A stretch of DNA of 17,115 nucleotides, taken from Clostridia bacterium (lineage in GTDB: Bacteria > Bacillota > Clostridia > Oscillospirales > Acutalibacteraceae). A model generated the notes under the pieces. That model was given only the letters and a program-made list of their open reading frames with translations, was not told the origin of the DNA and did no database searches. The stretch spans positions 1 to 17,115 of the forward strand of contig JAKSQL010000008.1 of the NCBI GenBank assembly GCA_024404125.1. Direction: 5' to 3'. Position 1 is the first letter of the stretch. Each line of letters starts with the position of its first letter. This document shows, piece by piece, positions 1 through 7,539 of the stretch. A program made the translations under genes and the position numbers.

Positions 1-804
1 GATTTTGCAGAAATATGCGATAAAAACGTTTTTACATATTACGGATTTGCCGGCAGCGCAATAGGTGCCGTAAGACACGGCGGCTTTATCCCGTGGGACG
101 ATGATATAGACGTTGCAATTCCCCGTAAGGACTTTGAAAAATTAGTCAAGATAATAGAAAGAGATTATTCTGATAAATACTTTATTATGAGTGCGGATAA
201 GTTTGATACTTTCCCGCTTATGACTGCGCGCCTTACCCTTAAAGGAACCCGTTTTCAAGAGTATGCCCTTAAAGGAAGCACTGCGCCACTTGGCATTTTT
301 CTTGATGTTTATCCGCTTGACGAAGCGCCGGACAGTGAAAAAGAGCGCAAGAGAAGAGAGCGTAAAGCATTCATATATTCAAAACTTCTTATTTTAAAGC
401 ATATTCCGTTTCCTTATGTGCCCTTTGGCGGAATAAAGGGGAAAATCGCTCACGCGGCAACGGCAACGGTTTGGTTTTTACTTAATCTGTTTCGGGTTTC
501 GCATAAATTCCTTTACAATAAGGCATATAAAACCGCCGTTAAATATAACGGTGTTGAGAGCGAAAATTACGAATGGTTTTTTCCGCAGAAATTGGGCAAC
601 GGATTTGTAAAGAAAGCAGATATATTGCCTACCGTTGAATTTGATTTTGAGGATACTAAAATGCGGCTTATGAAAGAGTATGACACAAATCTTAAAAAAG
701 ATTTCGGCAACTATATGGAATTGCCTCCGGTAGAAAAAAGAAAAAATCATTTTCCCTATAAACTAAAATTTCCGGATAGCGACGAAGTGCTGACGGAAGC
801 TTAA
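1..804 (+). CDS. LicD family phosphotransferase, 5' end outside window
   Basis: The reading frame is open from base 1 and ends at TAA 802-804, so the true start lies upstream; 267 residues are visible. The first 62 residues, before the first internal ATG at 187, carry the LicD signature: a Gly-rich segment followed by GAVRHGGFIPWDDDIDVAIP. The Asp cluster (DDDID) is the probable metal-binding and catalytic site of this nucleotidyltransferase-fold family. LicD proteins transfer a phospho-alcohol, classically phosphocholine from CDP-choline, onto surface glycans. A second block, LGIFLDVYPLDEAP, and the terminal GNYMELPP block also match LicD. It is the first visible gene of the plus-strand glycan operon, 17 bases before the pyruvyl transferase gene. 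What it transfers is not evident; the cytidylyltransferase fusion downstream may supply its donor (inference). Family assignment is strong, substrate unknown. Confidence 0.93.
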   Translation, partial: DFAEICDKNVFTYYGFAGSAIGAVRHGGFIPWDDDIDVAIPRKDFEKLVKIIERDYSDKYFIMSADKFDTFPLMTARLTLKGTRFQEYALKGSTAPLGIFLDVYPLDEAPDSEKERKRRERKAFIYSKLLILKHIPFPYVPFGGIKGKIAHAATATVWFLLNLFRVSHKFLYNKAYKTAVKYNGVESENYEWFFPQKLGNGFVKKADILPTVEFDFEDTKMRLMKEYDTNLKKDFGNYMELPPVEKRKNHFPYKLKFPDSDEVLTEA

Positions 805-809
805 TCTTT

Positions 810-814
810 GGAGG
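810..814 (+). promoter_or_regulatory. Ribosome binding site deciding a GTG start
   Basis: GGAGG, seven bases before GTG at 822-824. It supports GTG as the start of the pyruvyl transferase/FrhB gene; the encoded MKRFGIVSYN is a normal N-terminus for this fold. Confidence 0.7.
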
Positions 815-821
815 ATTTTAA

Positions 822-3164
822 GTGAAACGGTTTGGTATAGTAAGTTACAATATACATTGCAATTTTACAAACTACGGCTCTGCATTGCAGTCGTGGGCGC
901 TTTGCCGCGCAATAGAAGGTACGAAACTTGCAAAACCGGTGCTTATGGATTACTGTCCTGATATTTTAAAAGACAAAGACCCGTTAAACCCAATGAAAAA
1001 CATGTGGGATTCCGACAGTGAATATAAACGTCAGTGCGAGTTAAGTTTGCCTGCAATAAGAGAAAATTATAAAAAGTTTGAAAAGTTTTATACCGATAGA
1101 TTCGAGCGCACAAAAACGGTTTACTATAAAGAAAATTTTGATACCGCAGTAAAAAATGAAAATCTTGACGGGTTTGTTTGCGGCAGCGATACTATTTTTT
1201 GTATAGACGAATTCGGTTTTGATGGCGGTTATTATGCCGAATATCCGTCTATGAAGAATTCGTATACCGTAGCATACGCCGCGAGTTTCGGCGATTCACA
1301 TTTTAACAGTGAAAGTTATAAAGAACTAAACCGCAGACTGCAAAACTTCAAGGCAATCGCCTTAAGAGAAGAAAATATGGTTTCTTATGTAAAGCGCCAT
1401 ACCGACGTACCTTGCACAAGGGTTGTAGACCCTACCCTTTTGCTTACGGCAAAAGACTATGATACCATAGCCGAAAAGCGCCTTGAAGACAGTCCGTATC
1501 TGCTTTTATATGCAAGGCGTTACAATCCCGAAATGGAAAAATGTGCCGAGAAAATTGCAAAAGAAAAGAATTTAAAAATCATAGAAATCAGTTTGTATGC
1601 CGAGAACGCAAAAAAGCACAAAATGTTTTATGAGGCAGGGGTAGAGGAATTTTTATCCCTTGTAAAATATGCCGATTATGTTGTTACAAATTCTTTCCAC
1701 GGGGCGATATTTTCGGTACAGTACGGCAGGCCGTTTTCAGTCTTTTCAAGAGAGCAATGCGATAATAAAATCGAAGAACTTATGAGTTTGTTCGGTTTAA
1801 AAGACCGTGTTGTAACAAGCGGTGACTTTGTAAGTGACGAAGAAATAGACTATACCGCGGTGCATAAGAGAATAGAAAAGAACGCCAAACGTTCGTTAGA
1901 GTTTTTAAAAGCGGAACTTTCGGGCGATTTTTCGGAAGTTGATAAAAGAGGTTTTTATCCGGAAAGTTATGATAAGGCAGACTGTTTCGGTTGTTCTGCC
2001 TGCAAGCAAGCGTGTCCTAAAAGCGCGATAGATTTAAGGCGCGATACCGACGGATTTTGGTATCCTTATACAGACGCGGCAAAGTGTATTGACTGCGGAT
2101 TATGTAAAAAGGTATGTCCTAACGTAAATATGCCGGAACGCTTTAGTGAAAATAAATATGCGTTCGGCGGCAGTAATAAAAGCGACGAAGTTTTGGAAAA
2201 CAGCACATCGGGTGGCGCTTTTTCCGCAATAGCGGACAGTTGGTGCGATAAGGACTATGTTATTTTCGGCGCCGTAAGCAAAGCCCTTTCGGTTTATCAC
2301 GAGGGCATAACCGATAAAAAAGAACTTTGTAAGTTCAGAAAATCAAAATATTCTCAAAGCGATATAAAAGACAGTTATATAAAGGCAAAAGAGGCGCTTA
2401 CAGACGGCAAAAAGGTGCTGTTTTCGGGAACACCGTGTCAAATTGCAGGGCTTTTATCGTTTTTAAACGGTAAAACTTATGATAAGTTGCTTACAGTTGA
2501 AGTGGTTTGCGAGGGAGTGCCGTCACCGCTGTATATCGAAAAGTACGGCGAGTGGATAAGGGATAAATACGGCGCACCTGTAAAAAGTCTTGATTACCGA
2601 TATAAAAACCGTAACAAGTGGGACTTTGAGGCAATGCAAACCGTTCTTGAAAACGGTAAAGTATTAAAGAAAGACCGTTGGTTTAATCCGTTTTGGAAGA
2701 TATGGCTTGACCATTTGATGAGCAGACCGTCTTGCTATAAATGTCCTTTTGCCAATGATAGCAGGGTTGCGGATATAACCCTCGGTGATTTGTGGGGAGT
2801 GCATATCTACTGCCCCGATTTATACGAAAAGAACAAAGGCGCATCGCTTGTTGTTTGCAACACCGAAAAGGGCAAAGAGGCGTTTTCGCTTGCAAAGCCG
2901 TATATGAACGGCAGAGAACTTAAATTTGAAGACGCGCTTAAATATCAGTCACCCATGAGAAAGCCGATATCCGATAACAAAAACCGTGCCGAGTTTGCAG
3001 ATGACCTTAAAACACTTAGTTACAAACAACTGATAAAGAAATGGTATAAAGGGCCTACGCTTAAACTGCTATGGCAGAAATACGTTTACGGCAACCGACA
3101 AAAAGTTTGGCTTTATAACACTTTTTCAAAAAAGACAAAGGTTTCAAAGGAGAAAACAAAATGA
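822..3164 (+). CDS. Polysaccharide pyruvyl transferase fused to 2[4Fe-4S]/FrhB-like (F420 hydrogenase beta) domain
   Basis: A 780-residue fusion starting at GTG. Residues 1-365 resemble the polysaccharide pyruvyl transferase (CsaB/WcaK-like) superfamily: GSALQSWAL near 19-27, VCGSDTIF near 119-126, VVDPTLLL near 201-208, and TNSFHGAIFSVQYGRPF near 289-305. Residues 388-433 hold two ferredoxin-type Cys clusters (C388, C391, C394, C398 and C422, C425, C428, C432), which would bind two [4Fe-4S] centres. Residues about 440-720 match the coenzyme F420 hydrogenase/dehydrogenase beta (FrhB) module, with SGGAFSAIA, LFSGTPCQIAGL, CYKCPF and ADITLGDLWG. The protein is probably cytoplasmic; no signal peptide or membrane segment is visible. 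Pyruvyl transferases add ketal pyruvate from PEP to sugars; the FrhB module is presumably a flavin/Fe-S redox unit acting on the same glycan or precursor (inference). The stop TGA overlaps the next ATG (ATGA). The redox substrate is unknown. Confidence 0.93.
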   Translation: MKRFGIVSYNIHCNFTNYGSALQSWALCRAIEGTKLAKPVLMDYCPDILKDKDPLNPMKNMWDSDSEYKRQCELSLPAIRENYKKFEKFYTDRFERTKTVYYKENFDTAVKNENLDGFVCGSDTIFCIDEFGFDGGYYAEYPSMKNSYTVAYAASFGDSHFNSESYKELNRRLQNFKAIALREENMVSYVKRHTDVPCTRVVDPTLLLTAKDYDTIAEKRLEDSPYLLLYARRYNPEMEKCAEKIAKEKNLKIIEISLYAENAKKHKMFYEAGVEEFLSLVKYADYVVTNSFHGAIFSVQYGRPFSVFSREQCDNKIEELMSLFGLKDRVVTSGDFVSDEEIDYTAVHKRIEKNAKRSLEFLKAELSGDFSEVDKRGFYPESYDKADCFGCSACKQACPKSAIDLRRDTDGFWYPYTDAAKCIDCGLCKKVCPNVNMPERFSENKYAFGGSNKSDEVLENSTSGGAFSAIADSWCDKDYVIFGAVSKALSVYHEGITDKKELCKFRKSKYSQSDIKDSYIKAKEALTDGKKVLFSGTPCQIAGLLSFLNGKTYDKLLTVEVVCEGVPSPLYIEKYGEWIRDKYGAPVKSLDYRYKNRNKWDFEAMQTVLENGKVLKKDRWFNPFWKIWLDHLMSRPSCYKCPFANDSRVADITLGDLWGVHIYCPDLYEKNKGASLVVCNTEKGKEAFSLAKPYMNGRELKFEDALKYQSPMRKPISDNKNRAEFADDLKTLSYKQLIKKWYKGPTLKLLWQKYVYGNRQKVWLYNTFSKKTKVSKEKTK

Positions 3165-4237
3165 TAAATTTTACCGTAGGTCCCGTTCAGTCAACCGAAG
3201 AGGTTAAAGAAATAGGCGCAAAAAGCGCACCGTATTTTCGTACCCCCGAGTTTTCCGAAAAAATGTTTGAAAACGAAAAACTGATGTGTGAGTTTGCAAA
3301 TGCTCCCGAAGGTGCAAGAGCGGTATTTATTACCGGCTCGGGAACTGCATCTATGGAAGCGGCGGTAATAAACACACTTGATAGAAATGACAACGTAATC
3401 GTAGTAAACGGCGGCGGCTTCGGACAAAGGTTTGCGGATATTTGCGCATTGCACGAAATTCCGCTTACCGAGATAAAGTTAGAGGTCGGCAAAACGCTTA
3501 CAAAAGAAGACCTTGAAAACCTGCCCGATAAAAAATACACTGCACTGCTTGTAAACATACACGAAACCTCTACGGGAGTACACTATGACCCCGACCTTAT
3601 AGGTGACTTTTGCAAAGAAAACGGTATTTTTCTTATAGTTGATGCAATAAGCAGTTTTCTTGCAGATGACTTTGATATGGAAAAATGCGGTGCGGACATA
3701 ATGATTACCGGCTCGCAAAAGGCACTTGCCTGCCCTCCCGGAGTATCGGTTATGGTACTTTCAAAAAAAGCGCAGCAAAGAATTGCCACTCATAATTCAG
3801 GATGTATGTATTTTGACTTAAAGTCGGCACTTTCAAACGGCGAAAGAGGGCAAACACCGTTTACGCCTGCGGTAAGCACACTGTTACAGATAAACGCGCG
3901 CCTTAAAAAAATCAAGGCAAACGGCGGCAGAAAGAGCGAGACTGAAAAAATTGCCGCTATTGCACAAGATTTCAGGAATAAGATAAAAGGTATGCCGTTT
4001 GAAATAGTTTCAAACAGTCTTTCGAATGCGGTAACCCCTTTAAGACCGCGTAACAACGTTTCGGCGTACGATATTTTTACCGTGCTTAAAGACGAATATG
4101 AAATTTGGGTTTGTCCTAACGGAGGCGACCTTAAAGAAAAGGTTTTCAGAGTAGGTCATATAGGAGCGCTCGAAATTTCGGACAACGATAAACTTATAGC
4201 AGCCCTTAAAGATATGCAAAAAAGGAATCTGATATAA
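3161..4237 (+). CDS. Class V PLP-dependent aminotransferase (alanine-glyoxylate / 2-AEP transaminase-like)
   Basis: 358 residues, the usual size for class V aminotransferases of the alanine-glyoxylate and 2-aminoethylphosphonate:pyruvate type. Visible hallmarks are the N-terminal VGPVQ, ITGSGTASMEAA (58-68) for phosphate binding, HETSTGV (134-140), the cofactor Asp in VDAISS (from 160), the likely Schiff-base Lys187 in TGSQKAL, and the C-terminal FRVGHIG (329-335) whose Arg330 probably binds the substrate carboxylate. It starts inside the previous stop (ATGA), with AGGAG upstream in that gene, and its TAA touches the ATG of the cytidylyltransferase/oxidoreductase fusion. Inference: it aminates a small carbonyl compound that is then CDP-activated and transferred by LicD. 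2-Aminoethylphosphonate is one option, but no PEP mutase or phosphonopyruvate decarboxylase is in the window, so I do not name it phnW. Confidence 0.88.
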   Translation: MINFTVGPVQSTEEVKEIGAKSAPYFRTPEFSEKMFENEKLMCEFANAPEGARAVFITGSGTASMEAAVINTLDRNDNVIVVNGGGFGQRFADICALHEIPLTEIKLEVGKTLTKEDLENLPDKKYTALLVNIHETSTGVHYDPDLIGDFCKENGIFLIVDAISSFLADDFDMEKCGADIMITGSQKALACPPGVSVMVLSKKAQQRIATHNSGCMYFDLKSALSNGERGQTPFTPAVSTLLQINARLKKIKANGGRKSETEKIAAIAQDFRNKIKGMPFEIVSNSLSNAVTPLRPRNNVSAYDIFTVLKDEYEIWVCPNGGDLKEKVFRVGHIGALEISDNDKLIAALKDMQKRNLI

Positions 4238-5599
4238 ATGATAAAAGTTATCACTTACGGTACCTATGATTTACTGCATTTCGGTCACATAAGATTGCTT
4301 GAACGCGCAAAAGCGCTCGGTGACTGGCTTATTGTAGGCGTTACGGCGGACGATTTTGATAAAAGCCGCGGCAAAGTAAATGTTGAACAGTCGCTCATGG
4401 AGAGGATAGAGGCGGTAAAGGCAACAGGTCTTGCAGATGAGATAATAGTTGAGGAATACGAGGGGCAGAAAATAGACGATATCAAGCGGCTCGGCATTGA
4501 TATATTCACCGTCGGCTCCGACTGGGTAGGAAAATTCGATTACCTTAACGAATACTGTAAAGTTGTATATCTTGAGCGCACCGAGGGTGTATCAAGCACC
4601 GAACTTCGCGCAAAGGGACGCACTGTAAAGTTGGGCGTTATGGGTAACAACAACGTTGCCGAAAAGTATATGAAAGAGTGCACTTTTGTAAACGGCGCCG
4701 AACTTTTTGCGGTTTGTACGAATAACGAAAACCTTATTAACCTTGCAAAAGAGAAAAAAGTTTTCGTTACAGACACTTATGAGGAAATGCTTAAAAAGGT
4801 TGATGCTGTATATATCGTTTCAAGAGCAAAACGGCATTATGAACTTATTAAAAAAGCGCTCGAGTGCGGAAAACACGTTTTGTGTGAGTCACCGATATGT
4901 ATGTCAAAAGAGCAGACGGCAGAACTTTTTAAGTTGGCAAAAGAGAAAAACCTTGTTCTTATGGATGCTATAAAAACCGCTTATGCTACCGCTTACTACC
5001 GGCTTTTGCTTTTGATTAAGAGCGGTGCTATAGGTCAGGTTGTTTCGATAGATGCTACCTGCACAAGTCTTAAAGAATTTGAGGTTTCGGGAAGTGCGGA
5101 ACTTTCAAACCGTCAAAACAGTATAAGCGCGTGGGGGCCTACTGCAATGCTTCCCGTATTTCAGTTGCTCGGCACCGATTATAAATCCTATACGGCAGAT
5201 TCGCTTTTCTTTGATGAGCAGGGCGATTTTGATTTGTTTACCAAGATAAACTTTTCTTACCCCAATGCCACCGCCACCGTAAAGGTAGGCAAAGGCATTA
5301 AAGCGGAGGGTGAACTTATCGTTTCGGGTACTAAAGGATATATATATGTACCTGCCCCGTGGTGGAAAACCGATTATTTTGAAATAAGATATGAAAATCC
5401 GAACAACAATCGCAGATATTTTTATCAGCTTGACGGCGAGGGTATAAGGCAAGAACTTGTCGAGTTTGTAAAAGCGGTAAAGAGCGGTGAGGGACACAGC
5501 AACATTTCGCAGGAAATATCTGAAAAGATAAGCGAGATAGTTTGTGATATAACCGATAAAAAAACCAATAACGTTATGACCGGCGGGAAGGCAGACTGA
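4238..5599 (+). CDS. TagD-like cytidylyltransferase fused to Gfo/Idh/MocA-like oxidoreductase
   Basis: A 453-residue two-domain protein. Residues 1-126 match glycerol-3-phosphate cytidylyltransferase (TagD): GTYDLLHFGH (8-17) with the HxGH nucleotide-binding motif, GVTADDF, and RTEGVSSTELR (114-124), the family's second signature. Residues 130-445 look like a Gfo/Idh/MocA oxidoreductase: a Rossmann start GVMGNNNVA (133-141), TDTYEEML, VDAVYI, HYELIKKALECGKHVLCESP, and SGAIGQVVSID. Two key places differ from the family: the Gly-rich turn has Asn residues where glycines are usual, and the usual EKP is ESP (217-219), lacking its lysine. It directly follows the aminotransferase (TAAATG), and its TGA overlaps the ATG of licD2 (TGATG), so the three products probably act together. 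Expected role: make a CDP-activated phospho-alcohol for LicD (inference). TagD itself makes CDP-glycerol for teichoic acids; the actual substrate here is unknown. Confidence 0.9.
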   Translation: MIKVITYGTYDLLHFGHIRLLERAKALGDWLIVGVTADDFDKSRGKVNVEQSLMERIEAVKATGLADEIIVEEYEGQKIDDIKRLGIDIFTVGSDWVGKFDYLNEYCKVVYLERTEGVSSTELRAKGRTVKLGVMGNNNVAEKYMKECTFVNGAELFAVCTNNENLINLAKEKKVFVTDTYEEMLKKVDAVYIVSRAKRHYELIKKALECGKHVLCESPICMSKEQTAELFKLAKEKNLVLMDAIKTAYATAYYRLLLLIKSGAIGQVVSIDATCTSLKEFEVSGSAELSNRQNSISAWGPTAMLPVFQLLGTDYKSYTADSLFFDEQGDFDLFTKINFSYPNATATVKVGKGIKAEGELIVSGTKGYIYVPAPWWKTDYFEIRYENPNNNRRYFYQLDGEGIRQELVEFVKAVKSGEGHSNISQEISEKISEIVCDITDKKTNNVMTGGKAD

Positions 5600-6441
5600 T
5601 GAAAGAAGTTAAAGAACTTACAAAAAAAGAATTCCGAAAAATGCAACTTTTGCAGACCGATATGCTTGTAGAGTTTGACAGAGTTTGCAAAGCACACGGT
5701 ATAAAATATGTTATAGCTGGCGGTACAATGTTAGGCGCAGTACGTCATAAGGGATATATCCCGTGGGACGATGATGCAGACGTTGCGATGCTTCGTGAGG
5801 AATATGAAAAGTTTAAAAAGGTTGCAGGGGAACTTGATCCCGAACTTTGCTATTTTCAAGACCACGAAACCGACCCTTATTACCGTTGGGGCTACGGTAA
5901 ACTTCGCCGTACCGGAACTACCTATGTAAGAGTAGGTCAAGAACATATAAAATGCAAAACCGGTGTGTTTGTAGACGTGTTTCCGCTTGACGACGTGCCC
6001 TGCTGTATTATAGGTCAGATTTGGCAAGACTTTTACTGTTTTGTTTTAAGAAAAATCCTTTATTCCGAAGTCGGCAAATATTCGCCGAGCGAAAACGTAT
6101 TTACAAGAGCTATTTACAAACTGATGTCTTTAATACCGGTTAAGAAAGTATTTAAAAGGGTAGAAAAAATGGCATCAAAAAGCCGCAACGAAAACAAATG
6201 CGGTTGCAGGACTTTGCTTTTCCCGTCAATAGGAAAGATGCGAAAGCATAAACTAAATGAAAAATTCTCCACCCCGAAAGAATGGTTCTTTGAAACTGCG
6301 GAGTACGAATTTGAGGGACATATGCTTTCGGGCGTTAAGGATTATGACGGATATCTTTCTTTCGAGTACGGTGATTATATGCAACTGCCGCCTGAAGACC
6401 AAAGGCAAGTGCACGCACCCGTTTGTGAATATAAGTTTTAA
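5599..6441 (+). CDS. LicD family phosphotransferase (second copy)
   Basis: A complete 280-residue LicD protein. The core IAGGTMLGAVRHKGYIPW followed by DDDAD spans residues 39-61; the three consecutive Asp (57-59) and Asp61 form the presumed metal site. VFVDVFPLDDVP (123-134) and GDYMQLPPEDQR (258-269) are further family blocks. Cys-rich stretches near 118-136 and 201-203 are not obviously functional. The ATG overlaps the stop of the cytidylyltransferase fusion by one base, indicating translational coupling and suggesting that this LicD is the transferase using that fusion's CDP-linked product (inference). It shares the catalytic block with the partial LicD at 1-804 but has Ala60 where that protein has Ile. 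It is the last gene of the plus-strand operon. No signal peptide is seen; LicD proteins usually act at the cytoplasmic side on lipid-linked glycan precursors. Confidence 0.93.
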   Translation: MKEVKELTKKEFRKMQLLQTDMLVEFDRVCKAHGIKYVIAGGTMLGAVRHKGYIPWDDDADVAMLREEYEKFKKVAGELDPELCYFQDHETDPYYRWGYGKLRRTGTTYVRVGQEHIKCKTGVFVDVFPLDDVPCCIIGQIWQDFYCFVLRKILYSEVGKYSPSENVFTRAIYKLMSLIPVKKVFKRVEKMASKSRNENKCGCRTLLFPSIGKMRKHKLNEKFSTPKEWFFETAEYEFEGHMLSGVKDYDGYLSFEYGDYMQLPPEDQRQVHAPVCEYKF

Positions 6442-6649
6442 TATTTTGGACGGCGATGCCGCTCACTCAAAGGGCTATGCCCTTTGGATTGCGCTTTATC
6501 CCCCGCCAATACCACCCCTGTACTCTTGAAAACCGCCTTAAAAGGACGATTTTCGCCCATAAGGAGTTTTCCGCCGCACGTGTCGCCGGAAAAACGAAGT
6601 GCGGCTGACCGCCGCAAAAAACAGTCAACACATAGTTTGTATATAGTTT
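6442..6649. other. Non-coding junction dense in inverted repeats
   Basis: This stretch between converging operons has no credible gene. It holds a perfect 8-bp hairpin with a 3-base loop (6468-6475 CAAAGGGC with 6479-6486 GCCCTTTG), an inverted repeat 6528-6535/6547-6554, an imperfect palindrome centred on CACGTG (about 6566-6595), a distant pair GCCGCAC/GTGCGGC (6572-6578/6599-6605), and a small hairpin 6601-6615. The sequence GGCGATGCCG at 6452-6461 recurs at 6653-6662 in the terminator. The 6528/6547 pair is complete only in a minus-strand transcript, where its one mismatch becomes a U-G wobble. It may be a dispersed intergenic element, a 3' UTR structure or a small RNA; the sequence alone does not decide. 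Confidence 0.5.
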
Positions 6650-6690
6650 AAGGGCGATGCCGAAAACTTTCGGCATCGCCCTTTACTTTT
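6650..6690. terminator. Bidirectional intrinsic terminator
   Basis: A perfect 16-bp stem: AAGGGCGATGCCGAAA at 6650-6665 pairs with TTTCGGCATCGCCCTT at 6668-6683, with effectively a 2- to 4-base loop. It is followed on the plus strand by the T-rich TTACTTTTATT. It sits between the converging licD operon (plus) and the plsC end of the minus-strand operon, whose stop is at 6699-6701, so it can end transcripts from both sides. The minus-strand side has only a weak U tract, so termination there is less certain. Confidence 0.85.
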
Positions 6691-6698
6691 ATTAAGAT

Positions 6699-7520
6699 TT
6701 AACTTTTTTGCTTTTGCTCGTTTAAACTTTCGTTCATCATATCAAAGACCTTTTGACCTATTTCTGCGGTTTGGGGAAGTTCTTTTGTATCTATAACACC
6801 CGCAACATTAACGTAAATATCGGTGCGGTGAAAGAAAAGCCGTTTTACTACCTTTCTTGTATCCCAAACGGTGCAAACCACTATCTTTGCACCCGTTTTG
6901 GTGGCAACTTTAAAAGCTCCGTTCCTCATAGGTTGCAATTCACCCGTTTTTGATGTGTACCCTTCGGGGAAAACGCCGATACTCGCAATATCGTCTTTTA
7001 CGGTTTTTATTGCTTTTATTATTGTTTTTACACCCTCGCGGTCATTATCGCGGTCAATAGGTAAGCCGTTTAACTTATGGATTACTTTTGCCACAATCGG
7101 CATAGTCTCATAAACTTCTTTTTTTGCTATAAAACCGAGTTGGAGGTCGGGAAATTCGTGCAGATAAATCGCGGGGTCTACATTATCAATATGATTTGAT
7201 ACCAAAAGCACCCTTTCATTTTCGGGAATCTTTTCTTTACCGCAAGTGTGAACGTGTACCCTTAAAAGTTTAAACACAAGGTTAAGCGATGAGGTTATAA
7301 GCGCCCTATAATACGGACTTTGCTTATTGCAGGGCTTATTTACGTCAACACACATAAGCGATATAAACAACACCGCCGCGTGAATGATTATAAACCCGAT
7401 AAAAAATGCGATAAACAAGAGCGGCACCAAATACCACGAATAAGGCATACGCAGAATATTAAAAAAGCGGTCAAGTATGGGTATTAAAGCGGCGGATGCC
7501 ACAAGGTAAAAGTACAACAA
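6699..7520 (-). CDS. plsC: 1-acyl-sn-glycerol-3-phosphate acyltransferase-like (PlsC family)
   Basis: 273 residues. The acyltransferase motif HX4D is seen as NHIDNVDP (His110, Asp115). A GLPIDRD block (152-158) corresponds to motif II, and VFPEGYTSKTGELQPMRNG (183-201) is the glycerophosphate-binding block. Two hydrophobic segments, about 3-15 and 28-57, precede the catalytic domain and should anchor it in the membrane. PlsC converts lysophosphatidate to phosphatidate using acyl donors, feeding the pathway in which pgsA of the same strand also acts. The start is TTG at 7518-7520, with GAAGGTG five bases upstream; another TTG follows immediately, and the next Met (residue 25) would remove the first hydrophobic segment. 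It is the last gene of the minus-strand run, followed by the terminator. Family assignment is firm; acyl specificity is unknown. Confidence 0.9.
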   Translation of the reverse strand: MLYFYLVASAALIPILDRFFNILRMPYSWYLVPLLFIAFFIGFIIIHAAVLFISLMCVDVNKPCNKQSPYYRALITSSLNLVFKLLRVHVHTCGKEKIPENERVLLVSNHIDNVDPAIYLHEFPDLQLGFIAKKEVYETMPIVAKVIHKLNGLPIDRDNDREGVKTIIKAIKTVKDDIASIGVFPEGYTSKTGELQPMRNGAFKVATKTGAKIVVCTVWDTRKVVKRLFFHRTDIYVNVAGVIDTKELPQTAEIGQKVFDMMNESLNEQKQKS

Positions 7521-7525
7521 ATAAA

Positions 7526-7532
7526 CACCTTC
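7526..7532 (-). promoter_or_regulatory. Ribosome binding site for a TTG start (plsC)
   Basis: GAAGGTG on the minus strand, with a five-base spacer (TTTAT) to TTG at 7520. It decides the TTG start because no ATG or GTG lies at a suitable distance. The same GAAGGTGTTTA string precedes the TTG of rsmI. Confidence 0.65.
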
Positions 7533-7539
7533 AAAATAA

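Noticed and set aside
3161..4237. Firm assignment of the aminotransferase as phnW and the operon as a phosphonate pathway
   Set aside because: Class V members with other substrates look alike by eye, and no PEP mutase or phosphonopyruvate decarboxylase is in the window.
6257..6529. A 90-residue plus-strand ORF at the end of licD2
   Set aside because: It overlaps licD2 in another frame and ends in the non-coding junction; no SD and no domain.
6467..6676. A 69-residue minus-strand ORF in the junction
   Set aside because: It begins inside the terminator hairpin, runs through the inverted repeats, has no SD and resembles no protein; its codons simply translate the structured element.
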